Assembly: GCF_900105215.1 (NCBI RefSeq)
Contig: NZ_FOIP01000001.1
Coordinates: 1,262,001 to 1,326,000, forward strand
From: Lacrimispora sphenoides
Lineage (GTDB): Bacteria > Bacillota > Clostridia > Lachnospirales > Lachnospiraceae
Direction: 5' to 3'
DNA: 64,000 nt
Positions within the stretch are counted from its first letter, which is position 1; every line of letters begins with the position of its first letter. The notes under the pieces are model-generated. The model worked only from the letters and a program-made list of their open reading frames with translations, was not told the DNA's origin and did not search any database. Positions 7,681 to 17,696 of the stretch are shown piece by piece. The position numbers were made by a program, and so were the translations under genes.

Positions 7681-9591
7681 ATGGAAAGTGGCAGAAATGA
7701 AATCGGAATGGGTTTTATCACAGAGGTGGACCGATACCTTTATAACAATGGAAGGCATTATGAAATCTACGAAAAACTAGGCGCCCATCCGATCAACTAC
7801 GAAGGAAACGATGGGATGTATTTTGCAGTCTGGGCGCCTCATGGCAGTCAGGTCAGCGTGGTAGGAGATTTTAACGGCTGGGATCCGGAAGCAAATCCAA
7901 TGGAATCCCTTGCTGATTCTGGAATCTCGGAAGCTTTTGTCCCGAATTTAAGCGTTGGGGAGCTATATAAATATGCAATCACCACAAGGAGCGGCAAGAT
8001 CCTTTTCAAGGCGGATCCTTACGCATTCCAGGCAGAATACCGCCCCCAGACCGCCTCTGTTACCGCAGACCTTACGGGATTTCAGTGGAAAGATCTGGCC
8101 TGGATGGAAAAGCGGGAGGCCAAAGACCCCTTAGATGAACCTCTCAGCATTTATGAGGTGCATTTAGGCTCCTGGCGGAAAAAAAGCAGGGATGAAAAGG
8201 ATGGCTTTTATACTTATATCGAAGCGGCTCATGAACTGGCAGATTATATTCTGGAAATGGGTTATACCCATGTGGAGCTGATGGGAATTGCAGAACATCC
8301 CTATGACGGATCCTGGGGATATCAGGTGACAGGGTATTTTGCCCCCACTTCTCGGTTTGGGACTCCCGGAGAGTTTATGTATTTCGTAAACTACATGCAC
8401 AAAAAAGGAATCGGAGTCATCCTTGACTGGGTTCCGGCCCATTTTCCAAAAGATGCTCATGGCTTGGCGGACTTTGACGGGGAGGCCTGCTATGAATATG
8501 CAGACCCCCGGAAAGGGGAACACCCTGATTGGGGAACAAAAGTCTTTGATTACAGTAAATATGAGGTGGATAATTTCCTTATTGCCAATGCCCTTTACTG
8601 GGTGGATAAATTTCATGTTGACGGGCTCCGGGTCGACGCGGTCGCTTCCATGCTTTATCTGGATTATGGAAGAAATAACGGGGACTGGGTACCAAACCAG
8701 TACGGCGGAAACGAGAATCTGGAAGCCATAGAGTTTTTTAAGCATTTAAACAGTGTCATTAAAAAACGGGGAAACGGAGCTATGGTCATTGCCGAGGAAT
8801 CTACCGTCTGGCCAAAGGTTACCGGGAATCAGGAAGAGGGAGGCCTTGGTTTTACCTTTAAATGGAATATGGGCTGGATGCATGATTTTCTGGAATATAT
8901 GAAGCTGGATCCTTATTTCCGCAAATACAACCATCACAAGATGACATTTGGCCTTACATATTTCACCAGTGAAAATTATATACTGGTATTATCCCATGAT
9001 GAGGTGGTGCATTTGAAAAGTTCCATGATCAACAAAATGCCGGGACTTCTGGAAGATAAATTTGCAAACTTAAAATTGGGATATACGTTTATGCTTGGTC
9101 ATCCCGGTAAAAAACTGCTGTTTATGGGACAGGACTTTGGACAGTTTCATGAATGGGATGAAAAAAACTCCCTTGACTGGTATCTGTCTGAAGAACCTTT
9201 AGGCAAAAGCCTTAAGGACTATGTAAGAGATCTTCTGCACCTGTACAAAAAATATCCGGCGCTTTATGAAAAGGACTATGACTGGGAAGGCTTCTTCTGG
9301 GTCAATTCCAATGACAAGGAGCGAAGCATCTTCAGTTTTATCAGATACAGCAAGGATAAAAAGCGCAGCCTGCTGTTTGTGTTAAACTTCACTCCCGTAG
9401 CCCGTCCTGATTACCGGGTAGGAGTTCCGAAACGGGGAACTTATACTCTTGTTTTAGACCAGGATCACGGACTGTATAAGCGGGGAGAGAAAGGGCCTTC
9501 TTTCCGCTCTGAAAAGATGGAATGGGATGGGCAGGAGTACTCTTTCCCTTACCAGCTTCCGGCTTATGGTGCGGCTGTTTTCCGCTTTTAA
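7681..9591 (+). CDS. glgB: 1,4-alpha-glucan branching enzyme
   Basis: The glycogen branching enzyme, which cuts alpha-1,4 chains and transfers them to form alpha-1,6 branches. It has 636 residues: an N-terminal CBM48 domain (AVWAPHGSQVSVVGDFNGWD, about 50-75), then the GH13 barrel. Catalytic residues in their motifs are Asp319 (GLRVDAVASMLYLDYGR), Glu372 (MVIAEEST) and Asp440 (LSHDEVVH). The signatures HPYDGSWGYQVTGYFAPTSR and FMGQDFGQ are typical of GlgB. It follows the GH13 gene directly, and glgC/glgD lie 3 kb away on the other strand. No glycogen synthase or phosphorylase is in the window. Confidence 0.97.
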   Translation: MESGRNEIGMGFITEVDRYLYNNGRHYEIYEKLGAHPINYEGNDGMYFAVWAPHGSQVSVVGDFNGWDPEANPMESLADSGISEAFVPNLSVGELYKYAITTRSGKILFKADPYAFQAEYRPQTASVTADLTGFQWKDLAWMEKREAKDPLDEPLSIYEVHLGSWRKKSRDEKDGFYTYIEAAHELADYILEMGYTHVELMGIAEHPYDGSWGYQVTGYFAPTSRFGTPGEFMYFVNYMHKKGIGVILDWVPAHFPKDAHGLADFDGEACYEYADPRKGEHPDWGTKVFDYSKYEVDNFLIANALYWVDKFHVDGLRVDAVASMLYLDYGRNNGDWVPNQYGGNENLEAIEFFKHLNSVIKKRGNGAMVIAEESTVWPKVTGNQEEGGLGFTFKWNMGWMHDFLEYMKLDPYFRKYNHHKMTFGLTYFTSENYILVLSHDEVVHLKSSMINKMPGLLEDKFANLKLGYTFMLGHPGKKLLFMGQDFGQFHEWDEKNSLDWYLSEEPLGKSLKDYVRDLLHLYKKYPALYEKDYDWEGFFWVNSNDKERSIFSFIRYSKDKKRSLLFVLNFTPVARPDYRVGVPKRGTYTLVLDQDHGLYKRGEKGPSFRSEKMEWDGQEYSFPYQLPAYGAAVFRF

Positions 9592-9729
9592 ATTGCAGAC
9601 ATATTCAGTAAATTTATCCTGATAAATCGCAAAACAAGCTATACTTTTTATGGGTTTTGTAGTAAAATATAAGTACAGAATCACTACATAACGGTTCAGA
9701 CTAATGGTTGGATGGAAGGAGAGATTCGT

Positions 9730-10479
9730 ATGGCAGCACAATTAATTGCAACAACTGCAACAAAAAAGGTCTTTCGTGATGGAAATAAAGCAATCAAGGT
9801 TTTTAACGCTGATTTCCCAAAGGCAGATGTATTGAATGAAGCATTGATTACAGCCCGCGTGGAAGAAGTCGGAGGAATCAATGTTCCTAAGGTTTTAGAG
9901 GTTGGTGTTTTCGAAGGAAAGTGGTCCATTACCTTTGATTTCATTGAAGGCAAGACTCTCCAACAGCTCATGGATGAAAATCCTGATAGATTACCGGAAT
10001 ACATGGAGAATATGGTAGATCTTCATTTGAGTATTCTGTCAAAGCAGTGCCCGCTTCTTAATAAGTTAAAAGATAAGATGTCACGTCAGATCCTGGATAC
10101 GGAAGAATTAGAGGATGTGACCAAATACGATATGCGGACACAGCTGGATAGTATGCCTAAACATACAAAATTATGCCATGGGGATTTTAATCCCAGCAAT
10201 ATTGTGGTAACAGATGAAGGAACCATGTTTGTTCTGGACTGGGTACACGCGACCCAGGGTAATGCCAGCGCGGATGTGGCAAGAACTTACCTGCTGTTCT
10301 GTCTGCAGGACCAGAATAAGGCAGATATGTATATGAACCTGTTTTGTAAGAAGACCGGTACTGCAAAGAAATATGTGCAGACCTGGCTTCCCATGGTTGC
10401 TGCTGCCCAGCTTTCAAAGAGAAGACCGGAAGAGGCGGAATTGCTTCAACAGTGGGCCACTGTTTGTGATTATCAGTAA
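9730..10479 (+). CDS. APH-like phosphotransferase
   Basis: A 249-residue member of the aminoglycoside phosphotransferase/choline kinase-like fold. The catalytic loop LCHGDFNPSNIVV and the metal-binding aspartate in FVLDWVHATQGNASADVAR match the Brenner-type HxDxxxxN and D motifs. An N-terminal kinase lobe (KVFRDGNKAIKVFN) contains the likely ATP-contacting lysines. The start at 9730 is preferred because AAGGAGAGATTCGT precedes it; an in-frame ATG at 9712 overlaps that site. The substrate is unknown: it could be a small metabolite, and drug resistance cannot be claimed. A strong terminator follows at 10498. Confidence 0.82.
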   Translation: MAAQLIATTATKKVFRDGNKAIKVFNADFPKADVLNEALITARVEEVGGINVPKVLEVGVFEGKWSITFDFIEGKTLQQLMDENPDRLPEYMENMVDLHLSILSKQCPLLNKLKDKMSRQILDTEELEDVTKYDMRTQLDSMPKHTKLCHGDFNPSNIVVTDEGTMFVLDWVHATQGNASADVARTYLLFCLQDQNKADMYMNLFCKKTGTAKKYVQTWLPMVAAAQLSKRRPEEAELLQQWATVCDYQ

Positions 10480-10497
10480 ATTTGCAGCATAAAGAGC

Positions 10498-10545
10498 AAA
10501 AACGCGTCTTGAGAGGGTTTTACCCCTTGATCAAGACGCGTTTTT
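10498..10545. terminator. Bidirectional intrinsic terminator
   Basis: A perfect 15-bp inverted repeat (AAAAACGCGTCTTGA / TCAAGACGCGTTTTT) with an 18-base loop lies between the convergent phosphotransferase and DUF3783 genes. A-tracts on one side and T-tracts on the other let it work in both directions. Confidence 0.9.
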
Positions 10546-10601
10546 ACGTACTATTTTACTATTTTTCAACAGATCAATCTTACAACATCCTGTACGGCAC
10601 C

Positions 10602-11051
10602 TTAAACCGTATCAGTTTCGTTCGCTTCCGCTTCCTTCGGATCTGTCTCATTCGTTCCTGACATGGTGTCATGTTCTTTCTTAAGCTCCAGATACAGGTC
10701 ATAGAATTTCCATTTACAGTTGGTATCGGTGATTACTGCCTTTAGGTGGATTTTAGGAACTCCGGCCCGCCTTAAGTTTAAGAGCAGTTCGTCAATCCGG
10801 CGGTTTGAAAAATTTTTCATTACCAGGATCTCCTCTTCCACATCAGGGCAATTCTCCTGCTCCTTTTCTTCAAAGCCGTCAAAGCCTGCCAGATATCCTA
10901 CGGTCTGGTTCACCTGTTCCGGGGAAATGTTTTTAATCCGTATCCCCATACGGACAAGAACTGCTTTTAGCTTCGCGGCCTTTGTATCATTTCCGCTCTG
11001 CCTGTCCTTTTCAGGCTGATAATACAGGACCATTTCTTTTCTCGCTGCCAT
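10602..11051 (-). CDS. DUF3783 domain protein
   Basis: A 149-residue protein of unknown function. The central part fits DUF3783: EEEILVMKNFSNRRIDELLL followed by an LRRAGVPKIHLKAVIT segment and a WKFYDLYLELKKEH helix (about residues 70-128). The N-terminal region (AAKLKAVLVRMGIRIKNISP) looks like a second small alpha/beta unit. The C-terminus is an acidic Thr/Glu-rich tail. It has a good ribosome site (AGGAGGAATAGAGA). It lies 23 bp downstream of ddh on the same strand and may be cotranscribed with it. No membrane or secretion signals are seen. Confidence 0.8.
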   Translation of the reverse strand: MAARKEMVLYYQPEKDRQSGNDTKAAKLKAVLVRMGIRIKNISPEQVNQTVGYLAGFDGFEEKEQENCPDVEEEILVMKNFSNRRIDELLLNLRRAGVPKIHLKAVITDTNCKWKFYDLYLELKKEHDTMSGTNETDPKEAEANETDTV

Positions 11052-11074
11052 TCTCTATTCCTCCTGCCTCTGAT

Positions 11075-12061
11075 TTATAACAGACGTCCTCTCAGCTCTT
11101 TTCCGCTAAAGGCACTTAAATATGCCGGAGCAATATCAAGCACGGTTTTGCATCCGCTCTGCCCTTCTTGATTCAAACGATAAACGGCTCTAGCATAAGC
11201 CGTCAGCACGGAGGCCGTAAATTCCGGATTGGAATCCAGCTTTAGGCTGTATTCGATCACATGGCTGTTCTCATCCTCCCAGCCTGTCTTTCCGGTCCTT
11301 ATGACAAATCCTCCATGGGGAATTCCCCTGTGGTCCCGGTTAAGTTCCTCTTCGCCGATAAAATGAACCGTAGTATCATAATCTGCAAAATAATTGGGCA
11401 TTGATACGATTTCTTTCCTGATCCGGTCTAAATCTGCATTCTCTTCCGCCACTACAAAACACTCGCGGGTATGCTTCTCTCTGGTGGACAGTTCTGGATT
11501 TTTCCCGCTGCGGACCGCTTCGAGGGCTTCTTCAACCGGAATGGTATACTGTCTGGCATCCCGGACACCTTCTATCCTGCGGATCGCATCGGAATGGCCC
11601 TGGCTTACGCCCCTGCCCCAGAACGTATAATCATGGCCGCCTGGTAAAATGGACTCTCCATACAGGCGGTTTAAGGAAAACATGCCCGGGTCCCAGCCAA
11701 CAGATATGATTCCAACCTTGTTTCCTTCCTTTGCAGCCCCATCCACCGCTTCAAAATGCTGGGGGATCCGTGCGTGGGTATCAAAGCTGTCCACTACATT
11801 GAAATGTCTGGCAAGAAGGGGAGTCTGTACCGGAAGATCTGCTGCGCTTCCGCCGCAGAGGATCATCACATCAATGGAATCCTTTTTTGAAATAGCTTCC
11901 TCCATGGAATACACCTTTACACCCGGAGTAAGAAGGGTTAATGATGCCGGATCTCTTCTGGTAAATACGGCAGAAAGCTCAAGATCCGGATTATGACGGA
12001 TGGCACATTCCACCCCTTTTCCCAGATTCCCATAGCCTGCAATACCTATTTTTATCGTCAT
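11075..12061 (-). CDS. ddh: meso-diaminopimelate dehydrogenase
   Basis: The NADPH-dependent enzyme that converts tetrahydrodipicolinate directly to meso-diaminopimelate, giving a one-step branch to lysine and peptidoglycan precursors. It has 328 residues. The Rossmann motif IGIAGYGNLGKGVECAI starts at residue 5, and the family signatures VDSFDTHARIP, SVGWDPGMFSLNR, FWGRGVSQGHSDAIR and HGGFVIRTGKTG are all present. Length and motifs match full-length Ddh. The ribosome site is AAGGTAGATGAAAAC before the ATG. Confidence 0.96.
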   Translation of the reverse strand: MTIKIGIAGYGNLGKGVECAIRHNPDLELSAVFTRRDPASLTLLTPGVKVYSMEEAISKKDSIDVMILCGGSAADLPVQTPLLARHFNVVDSFDTHARIPQHFEAVDGAAKEGNKVGIISVGWDPGMFSLNRLYGESILPGGHDYTFWGRGVSQGHSDAIRRIEGVRDARQYTIPVEEALEAVRSGKNPELSTREKHTRECFVVAEENADLDRIRKEIVSMPNYFADYDTTVHFIGEEELNRDHRGIPHGGFVIRTGKTGWEDENSHVIEYSLKLDSNPEFTASVLTAYARAVYRLNQEGQSGCKTVLDIAPAYLSAFSGKELRGRLL

Positions 12062-12150
12062 GTTTTCATCTACCTTTCCAAAATTATTACTTTTTATTAT
12101 AACCCCAAAACGAGCCCCGTGTAAATCCTGTATTTAAGGAGAGTCACCAT

Positions 12151-12189
12151 ACAAAAATCCGCAGGCAGAGTCACCCCTGCCTGCGGATT
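12151..12189 (-). terminator. Terminator after spoVG
   Basis: A perfect 13-bp stem (AATCCGCAGGCAG / CTGCCTGCGGATT) with an 8-base loop is followed on the minus strand by TTTTTGT. It ends the glgC-glgD-spoVG transcript, just past the spoVG stop. Confidence 0.88.
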
Positions 12190-12199
12190 AAAAGACTTA

Positions 12200-12484
12200 T
12201 TAAGCAAATGCCGTCACCTCCGGCATCTCTAATGCCGTGGTCTCATACTTATCCAGAATGACCTTCTGGATCATATCACGGGTGTCGGAATTAATGGGAT
12301 GTGCAATATCCCGGTATTCCCCATCAGCAGCCTTGCGGCTTGGCATAGCAATAAATAGCCCCTTCTCCCCTTCGATTACCTTGATATCATGAATTACAAA
12401 TTCATTATCAAGAGTAATGGATACTATTGCTTTCATCTTTCCTTCTTTTTCGATACGTCTAACCCTCACGTCTGTAATCTGCAT
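12200..12484 (-). CDS. spoVG: Septation/sporulation regulator SpoVG
   Basis: A 94-residue SpoVG protein, a small nucleic-acid-binding regulator involved in sporulation, septation and virulence-type gene control in Firmicutes. The start [20 protein letters not shown] and the signature [20 protein letters not shown] (about residues 48-67) are diagnostic. A longer in-frame ORF reaches back to 12613, but that extension is the 3' end of glgD in another frame; the start at 12484 has GGGGGA upstream and matches the usual length. It begins 23 bp after the glgD stop, so it is probably read from the glgC promoter, perhaps with a promoter of its own that I cannot locate. Confidence 0.97.
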   Translation of the reverse strand: MQITDVRVRRIEKEGKMKAIVSITLDNEFVIHDIKVIEGEKGLFIAMPSRKAADGEYRDIAHPINSDTRDMIQKVILDKYETTALEMPEVTAFA

Positions 12485-12507
12485 GTCAAGCTTTCCCCCG
12501 CATTTCC

Positions 12508-13629
12508 TTATAATGTGTATCTTTCGTTTTTCTCTAAGACAATTTTTATATTGTCCGGTGTTCCAATATGAGTGGTATTCGCCCGGATCGTATCCCGGCT
12601 TTCCACTATACAATTTTCAATAACCGTATTATCACCTATGTAAACGTCATTTAAAATTATAGAATTTTTAATGACACAGTTATTGCCTACATATGCCTTT
12701 TTAAACAGAACAGAATTTTCGACCACTCCATTGACAATGCTGCCGCTGGATATCAAACTGTTCTTAACTGAGGCTCCCGGATTATACTTTGCCGGTGGCA
12801 AATCATCTATTTTAGAATAAACATCCGGGTACTGGCGGAAGAAATAATCCCTCACTTCCGATTTCAGGAAATCCATGTTGGTCTTGTAGTAAGACTCAAC
12901 AGAAGCGATATTCCTCCAGTAAGTGTTCATCTTGTAAGCATAAATCCTCTTAAGGTTCCGGTATCGTATCAGAATATCGTTTACAAAATCATAACGGTCT
13001 TCCATAGCGCAGCGCTCAATGAGCTCAATCAGCTGCCGTCTGCGGATGACATAAATACCGCAGGATACGACATTAGAAGATGCGACCATAGGCTTTTCCT
13101 CAAAGTCTGTGATCCTTCCGTCTTCATTGGTTCTCACCAGACCGAATCGTGTGATATCCTCTCCCTGCGGAAGCTCCGTACATACGACGGTAATATCAGC
13201 CTTCTTCTCAATATGATATTCCAGAACTTTTCCATAATCCAGCTTATAGATGCCGTCACCTGCCGCAATGACAACATAGGGTTCATGGCTGTTCTTTAAG
13301 AATGTAAGGTTCTGGAAAAGCGCATCTGCAGTTCCCCGGTACCAGTCACTGCTTTCCGCGGTAATGGTTGGAGTGAATACAAACAATCCCCCCTGCTTTC
13401 TTCCAAAATCCCACCATTTAGAAGAGCTCAAATGCAGATGAAGCGATCTGGAATTATACTGAGTTAAAACCGCTACGTTCTGAATATGGGAATTCGTCAT
13501 ATTGCTGAGGGCAAAATCAATGCTGCGGTAATTCCCGGCAATGGGCATGGCCGAGATCGCCCTTTTATTGGATAATTCCCGCATTCTCTTACTGTTTCCG
13601 CCTGCTAATACAATTCCTATCGCTCTCAT
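12508..13629 (-). CDS. glgD: Glucose-1-phosphate adenylyltransferase subunit GlgD
   Basis: A 373-residue homologue of ADP-glucose pyrophosphorylase, the regulatory or second subunit in Firmicutes. It has a nucleotidyltransferase domain ([20 protein letters not shown] near the N-terminus; [15 protein letters not shown]) and a C-terminal left-handed beta-helix with hexapeptide-like repeats ([20 protein letters not shown]). Compared with GlgC, the start loop [15 protein letters not shown] lacks the standard GGxGxRLxxLT pattern, and the DGIY replaces DHIY, both typical of GlgD. It overlaps the glgC stop by 4 bp, so the subunits are made from one transcript. Confidence 0.95.
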   Translation of the reverse strand: MRAIGIVLAGGNSKRMRELSNKRAISAMPIAGNYRSIDFALSNMTNSHIQNVAVLTQYNSRSLHLHLSSSKWWDFGRKQGGLFVFTPTITAESSDWYRGTADALFQNLTFLKNSHEPYVVIAAGDGIYKLDYGKVLEYHIEKKADITVVCTELPQGEDITRFGLVRTNEDGRITDFEEKPMVASSNVVSCGIYVIRRRQLIELIERCAMEDRYDFVNDILIRYRNLKRIYAYKMNTYWRNIASVESYYKTNMDFLKSEVRDYFFRQYPDVYSKIDDLPPAKYNPGASVKNSLISSGSIVNGVVENSVLFKKAYVGNNCVIKNSIILNDVYIGDNTVIENCIVESRDTIRANTTHIGTPDNIKIVLEKNERYTL

Positions 13630-14900
13630 CGTATGCCACCTGCCTTTATGATGTAGTCTCCGCCAGCCAGCTCACCGTCAGTATAATCTTCTGCTGTTGT
13701 TTCACCGACGATTGCCGTATTCTTACCTACCTTCACATTTTCCGGTATGGTTGAATTCTCACCGACTGTTACCAGATCGGACTGATAGACCTTGGGATCA
13801 TATTTGCTGGAGGCAAATTCCCCGCAACCAAGCTCAGAGTTCGCTCCTATCTTTACATTTTCAGCGATAATGGCTTTCTGGATCTTGACATTCTCTCCCA
13901 GTACGCATTCCCTCATGATGATGGAATCCCTGACCACGGCTCCCTTTTTAATGGTAACACCGGCACCAATAACGGAATTGTGGATTTCTCCGCAGATTTC
14001 TGACCCTTCTCCGATGATGCTTCTGTCTATAACAGCCTCTTCCGACACATATTGAGGCGGTATGATGTCGCTCTTTGTATAGATCTTCCAGTACTCCTCG
14101 TAAAGATTAAATTCCGGAATGATATCAATCAGCTCCATGTTGGCTTCCCAGTAAGAGCTTAAAGTTCCCACATCCTTCCAATAACCATTGTATTCATAAG
14201 CAAATACCCGGTCCCCTGCTTCGAAGCAATATGGAATGATATGCTTTCCGAAATCACAGCCTGGTACTTCAGACATCTTGATAAGTGCCTCTTTTAATAC
14301 TTTCCAGCTGAATATGTAGATACCCATGGATGCCAGGTTGCTTCTTGGATTTACCGGTTTTTCTTCAAACTCCGTGATACGGTTGCTCTCATCGGTTATA
14401 AGGATTCCAAAACGGCTGGCTTCCTCAATCGGCACCGGCATAGCAGCTATGGTGATATCAGCATTATTCGCTTTATGGTATTCCAGCATGACCTCATAAT
14501 CCATCTTATAGATATGGTCTCCTGACAATATGAGGACATAGTCCGGATTGTAAGTTTCCATATATTCGAGGTTCTGATAGATGGCATTTGCCGTTCCAGT
14601 ATACCAATCACTACCCTTGCTCTTTTCATAGGGAGGAAGGATCGTGACGCCGCCAACGTTCCGGTCCAAATCCCATGGGATGCCGATCCCGATATGGGTA
14701 TTTAAGCGCAATGGCTGATACTGAGTCAGAACTCCCACTGTATCTACTCCTGAGTTGATGCAGTTACTGAGTGGGAAATCAATTATACGGTACTTGCCGC
14801 CAAATGATACTGCTGGTTTGGCCACTTTTTGCGTTAACACGCCTAACCGGCTTCCCTGGCCGCCTGCCAAAAGCATGGCAATCATTTCTTTCTTGATCAC
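13626..14900 (-). CDS. glgC: Glucose-1-phosphate adenylyltransferase GlgC
   Basis: The catalytic ADP-glucose pyrophosphorylase, which makes the glucosyl donor for glycogen synthesis. It has 424 residues. The catalytic loop [20 protein letters not shown], the aspartate motif [18 protein letters not shown] and the sugar-binding ITEFEEKP are intact; the C-terminal beta-helix follows (from about residue 290). The start is GTG at 14900 with AGAGGTGATAAC upstream. A promoter lies at 14939-14967. It is coupled to glgD by a 4-bp overlap. Confidence 0.97.
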   Translation of the reverse strand: MIKKEMIAMLLAGGQGSRLGVLTQKVAKPAVSFGGKYRIIDFPLSNCINSGVDTVGVLTQYQPLRLNTHIGIGIPWDLDRNVGGVTILPPYEKSKGSDWYTGTANAIYQNLEYMETYNPDYVLILSGDHIYKMDYEVMLEYHKANNADITIAAMPVPIEEASRFGILITDESNRITEFEEKPVNPRSNLASMGIYIFSWKVLKEALIKMSEVPGCDFGKHIIPYCFEAGDRVFAYEYNGYWKDVGTLSSYWEANMELIDIIPEFNLYEEYWKIYTKSDIIPPQYVSEEAVIDRSIIGEGSEICGEIHNSVIGAGVTIKKGAVVRDSIIMRECVLGENVKIQKAIIAENVKIGANSELGCGEFASSKYDPKVYQSDLVTVGENSTIPENVKVGKNTAIVGETTAEDYTDGELAGGDYIIKAGGIR

Positions 14901-14938
14901 GTTATCACCTCTCGCTGTTGTAATTTTATTGTACTAGC

Positions 14939-14967
14939 ATTATAACACATATTCAGAAAATAGTGAA
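14939..14967 (-). promoter_or_regulatory. Promoter of glgC-glgD-spoVG
   Basis: On the minus strand, TATAAT (14939-14944) has a 17-bp spacer to TTCACT (14962-14967). It lies about 40 bases ahead of the GTG start. The -10 is perfect and the -35 weak, so activation or growth-phase control is possible. Confidence 0.65.
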
Positions 14968-15078
14968 CAAATTTTTGAATTATTAGGATAATTTTTTGTG
15001 CATTTTCCGACATTTTTCATGCTTTTTTCGATTCTTTTACATTTTAAGCCATATCTTGCGTTTTTACACCCTTCCCCC

Positions 15079-15107
15079 TTGAATCAATGATCGAAATACA
15101 GTATAAT
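15079..15107 (+). promoter_or_regulatory. Promoter of asnS
   Basis: TTGAAT (15079-15084), a 17-bp spacer, then TATAAT (15102-15107), about 40 bases before the asnS ATG. The leader is too short to hold a T-box. Confidence 0.75.
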
Positions 15108-15145
15108 CTTAGTAAGTATGCGAACATGTAAAAGGAGAAGCCACT

Positions 15146-16537
15146 ATGGATTTAATCACTGTAAGACAAATATATAAAGACAAAGAATCACTTCTTAACA
15201 CGCAGGTTACGATCGGAGGCTGGGTGAGAAGTTTACGGGATTCCAAATCATTTGGATTCATTGTTTTAAATGACGGAACTTATTTTGAAACACTTCAGGT
15301 CGTCTATCATGACACTATGGAAAATTTCTCTGAAATATCCAAACTCAATGTAGGAACCGCTGTTATCGTCACCGGTACCCTGGTACCCACTCCCGATGCA
15401 AAACAGCCATTTGAGATCCAGGCGGATAAAATTATTGTTGAAGGGACTTCTACACCGGACTATCCCCTTCAGAAAAAGCGCCATTCCTTTGAATATTTAA
15501 GAACCATTTCCCATCTGCGTCCCAGAACCAATACCTTCCAGGCTGTTTTCCGTGTGCGTTCTCTGATCGCTTATGCCATTCACCAGTTCTTCCAGGAAAG
15601 GGACTTTGTGTATGTACACACCCCCATCATTACCGGAAGCGACTGTGAGGGTGCCGGTGAGATGTTCCAGGTTACTACCATGGATTTAACAGATATTCCA
15701 AAGACTAAGGAAGGGTCTGCGGATTTCACCCAGGACTTCTTTGGAAAGCCTACCAACTTAACCGTAAGCGGCCAGCTCAATGCGGAAACTTATGCTATGG
15801 CATTCCGCAATGTTTATACCTTTGGACCTACGTTCCGTGCAGAAAACTCCAATACCACCCGCCATGCCGCAGAGTTCTGGATGATTGAGCCGGAGATGGC
15901 CTTTGCCGATTTGGATGATAATATGGAGCTGGCAGAAGCCATGCTTAAATATGTGATCCGTTTCGTCCTGGAGCATGCACCGGAAGAGATGAACTTCTTC
16001 AATCAGTTTGTGGACAAGGAGCTTCTTAACCGCTTAAACCATGTTTTAAACTCTGAATTTGCCCGTGTGACTTACACCGAGGCCATAGAGCTTCTGGAAA
16101 AGCACAATGAGGAATTTGACTATAAGGTGTTCTGGGGCTGTGACTTACAGACCGAGCATGAGCGCTATTTAACCGAGCAGCTCTATAAGAAGCCTGTATT
16201 CGTAACAGACTATCCAAAGGAGATCAAGGCCTTCTACATGAAGCTGAATCCGGATAATAAGACCGTGGCTGCCGTAGACTGTCTGGTACCCGGAATCGGC
16301 GAGATCATCGGAGGAAGCCAGAGAGAGGACAATTATGACAAGCTTGTGGCACGTATGGACGAGCTTGGCCTTGAGAAAGAGGATTACGAATTCTATCTTG
16401 ACTTAAGAAAATACGGATCTACCCGCCATGCAGGCTTTGGCCTTGGCTTTGAGCGCTGCGTGATGTATCTTACCGGAATGGGCAACATCCGTGACGTGGT
16501 TCCATTCCCAAGAACTGTCAACAACTGCGAGCTTTAA
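15146..16537 (+). CDS. asnS: Asparaginyl-tRNA synthetase
   Basis: Charges tRNA-Asn with asparagine; class IIb synthetase of 463 residues. The N-terminal OB-fold anticodon-binding domain ([20 protein letters not shown], about residues 20-39) precedes the catalytic core. Motif 2 is visible as [20 protein letters not shown] and motif 3 as [20 protein letters not shown], ending with [14 protein letters not shown]. The [12 protein letters not shown] form is characteristic of AsnRS rather than AspRS. The ribosome site is AAAAGGAGAAGCCACT. It is monocistronic with its own promoter and a hairpin after the stop. Confidence 0.97.
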   Translation: MDLITVRQIYKDKESLLNTQVTIGGWVRSLRDSKSFGFIVLNDGTYFETLQVVYHDTMENFSEISKLNVGTAVIVTGTLVPTPDAKQPFEIQADKIIVEGTSTPDYPLQKKRHSFEYLRTISHLRPRTNTFQAVFRVRSLIAYAIHQFFQERDFVYVHTPIITGSDCEGAGEMFQVTTMDLTDIPKTKEGSADFTQDFFGKPTNLTVSGQLNAETYAMAFRNVYTFGPTFRAENSNTTRHAAEFWMIEPEMAFADLDDNMELAEAMLKYVIRFVLEHAPEEMNFFNQFVDKELLNRLNHVLNSEFARVTYTEAIELLEKHNEEFDYKVFWGCDLQTEHERYLTEQLYKKPVFVTDYPKEIKAFYMKLNPDNKTVAAVDCLVPGIGEIIGGSQREDNYDKLVARMDELGLEKEDYEFYLDLRKYGSTRHAGFGLGFERCVMYLTGMGNIRDVVPFPRTVNNCEL

Positions 16538-16545
16538 GCCTGTAC

Positions 16546-16582
16546 CGCAAATTCCCTTCCCAAAAGGCAGGGAATTTGTGGT
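16546..16582 (+). terminator. Hairpin after asnS
   Basis: Inverted repeat with arms CCGCAAATTCCCT and AGGGAATTTGTGG (one G-T pair). The T-run after it is short (TTTCAG), so termination may be partial and allow read-through into the SbcD-like gene. Confidence 0.55.
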
Positions 16583-16621
16583 TTCAGTTCAGCCATGCAG
16601 AGGACCAGCGAGGTAATGATA

Positions 16622-17692
16622 ATGAAATTCATACATATTGCAGATGTTCACTGGGGCATGAGCCCGGACAGCGATAAGCCATGGAGTAAGGAACGGTATC
16701 AGGACATCAAGGACTCCTTTGCAAAGGCGGTCAGCCAGGCAAAGGCCCTGGAAGCCAACTGCCTCTTTATTTCCGGAGACTTATTTCACCGCCAGCCCCT
16801 GGCCAGAGATTTGAAAGAAGTAAATTTTCTATTTACCACCATACCGGATGTCCATGTGGTCATCATTGCCGGTAACCATGACCGCATCCGGAACAACTCT
16901 GCCCTTTTAAGCTTCACCTGGGCTCCCAATGTATCTTATCTCATGGGAAGGGAGCTGGAAAGTGTTTACTTTAAGGACATCAATACCGAGGTTTACGGTT
17001 TCAGTTACCACTCAGCAGAAATCCCGGAAAACCGCCTTGATCATTTAAAGGTGCCCAACAACGGGCGCATCCATGTCCTTCTTGGTCATGGGGGCGATGC
17101 CAACCACATCCCATTTGACAAGGGCGCCATGGCCAATCTGGACTTTTCCTACATTGCCATGGGGCACATCCACCGGCCGGAGATCTTACTGGAAAACCGT
17201 ATGGCATTTGCCGGTTCCTTAGAGCCGCTTGATAAGACAGAATCCGGGCAGCACGGCATGATGGTGGGGGAGATCAATGAGGTAACCCGTATGGTGACTT
17301 CCTTAAGGTTTATTCCCCTTGCAAAGCTCCAGTACATCTCCCTGGCAGTTAATGTAACAACTGCCACTACCAATACGGAGCTTGCCATGAAAATCACCCA
17401 GGAAATCCAGAACCGGGGGTCGGAAAACATATTCCGGTTTCGAATCCGCGGCATGAGGGACCCTGACATTTCCTTTGACTTAGAGATGCTTTCCACCCGT
17501 TTTAAGATCATGGAAATCATTGACGAATCTGAACCTCAGTATGATTTTCCCGCATTGTTTGCCGAACATCCCAGCGATATGATCGGTTTCTTTATCCAGG
17601 CCCTTCAGAAACCAGAGATGAGCCCGGTGGAAAAAAAGGCCCTTCATTATGGCATCAACGCATTGCTTCGTACAACGGACGAAAGGAGCTGA
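16622..17692 (+). CDS. SbcD/YhaO-like DNA repair metallophosphoesterase
   Basis: A calcineurin-like phosphoesterase of 356 residues, the nuclease half of a two-gene SbcCD- or Mre11/Rad50-like system. The metal-binding motifs are all in place: HIADVHWG (residue 4 on), FISGDLFHR, IAGNHDR, LGHGGD and MGHIHRP. The C-terminal region past about residue 270 is the cap/partner-binding part. The start at 16622 is preferred (GAGGTAATGATA before it); an in-frame ATG lies at 16595. The ATPase partner follows after only 4 bp. Confidence 0.88.
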   Translation: MKFIHIADVHWGMSPDSDKPWSKERYQDIKDSFAKAVSQAKALEANCLFISGDLFHRQPLARDLKEVNFLFTTIPDVHVVIIAGNHDRIRNNSALLSFTWAPNVSYLMGRELESVYFKDINTEVYGFSYHSAEIPENRLDHLKVPNNGRIHVLLGHGGDANHIPFDKGAMANLDFSYIAMGHIHRPEILLENRMAFAGSLEPLDKTESGQHGMMVGEINEVTRMVTSLRFIPLAKLQYISLAVNVTTATTNTELAMKITQEIQNRGSENIFRFRIRGMRDPDISFDLEMLSTRFKIMEIIDESEPQYDFPALFAEHPSDMIGFFIQALQKPEMSPVEKKALHYGINALLRTTDERS

Positions 17693-17696
17693 CCCC

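Noticed and set aside
9454..9741. 95-codon minus-strand ORF over the end of glgB
   Set aside because: Antisense to glgB and the start of the phosphotransferase gene; codon pattern follows the real genes on the other strand.
9730..10479. Reading the APH-like gene as an aminoglycoside-resistance determinant
   Set aside because: The fold is shared by many metabolite kinases and nothing in the context points to resistance.
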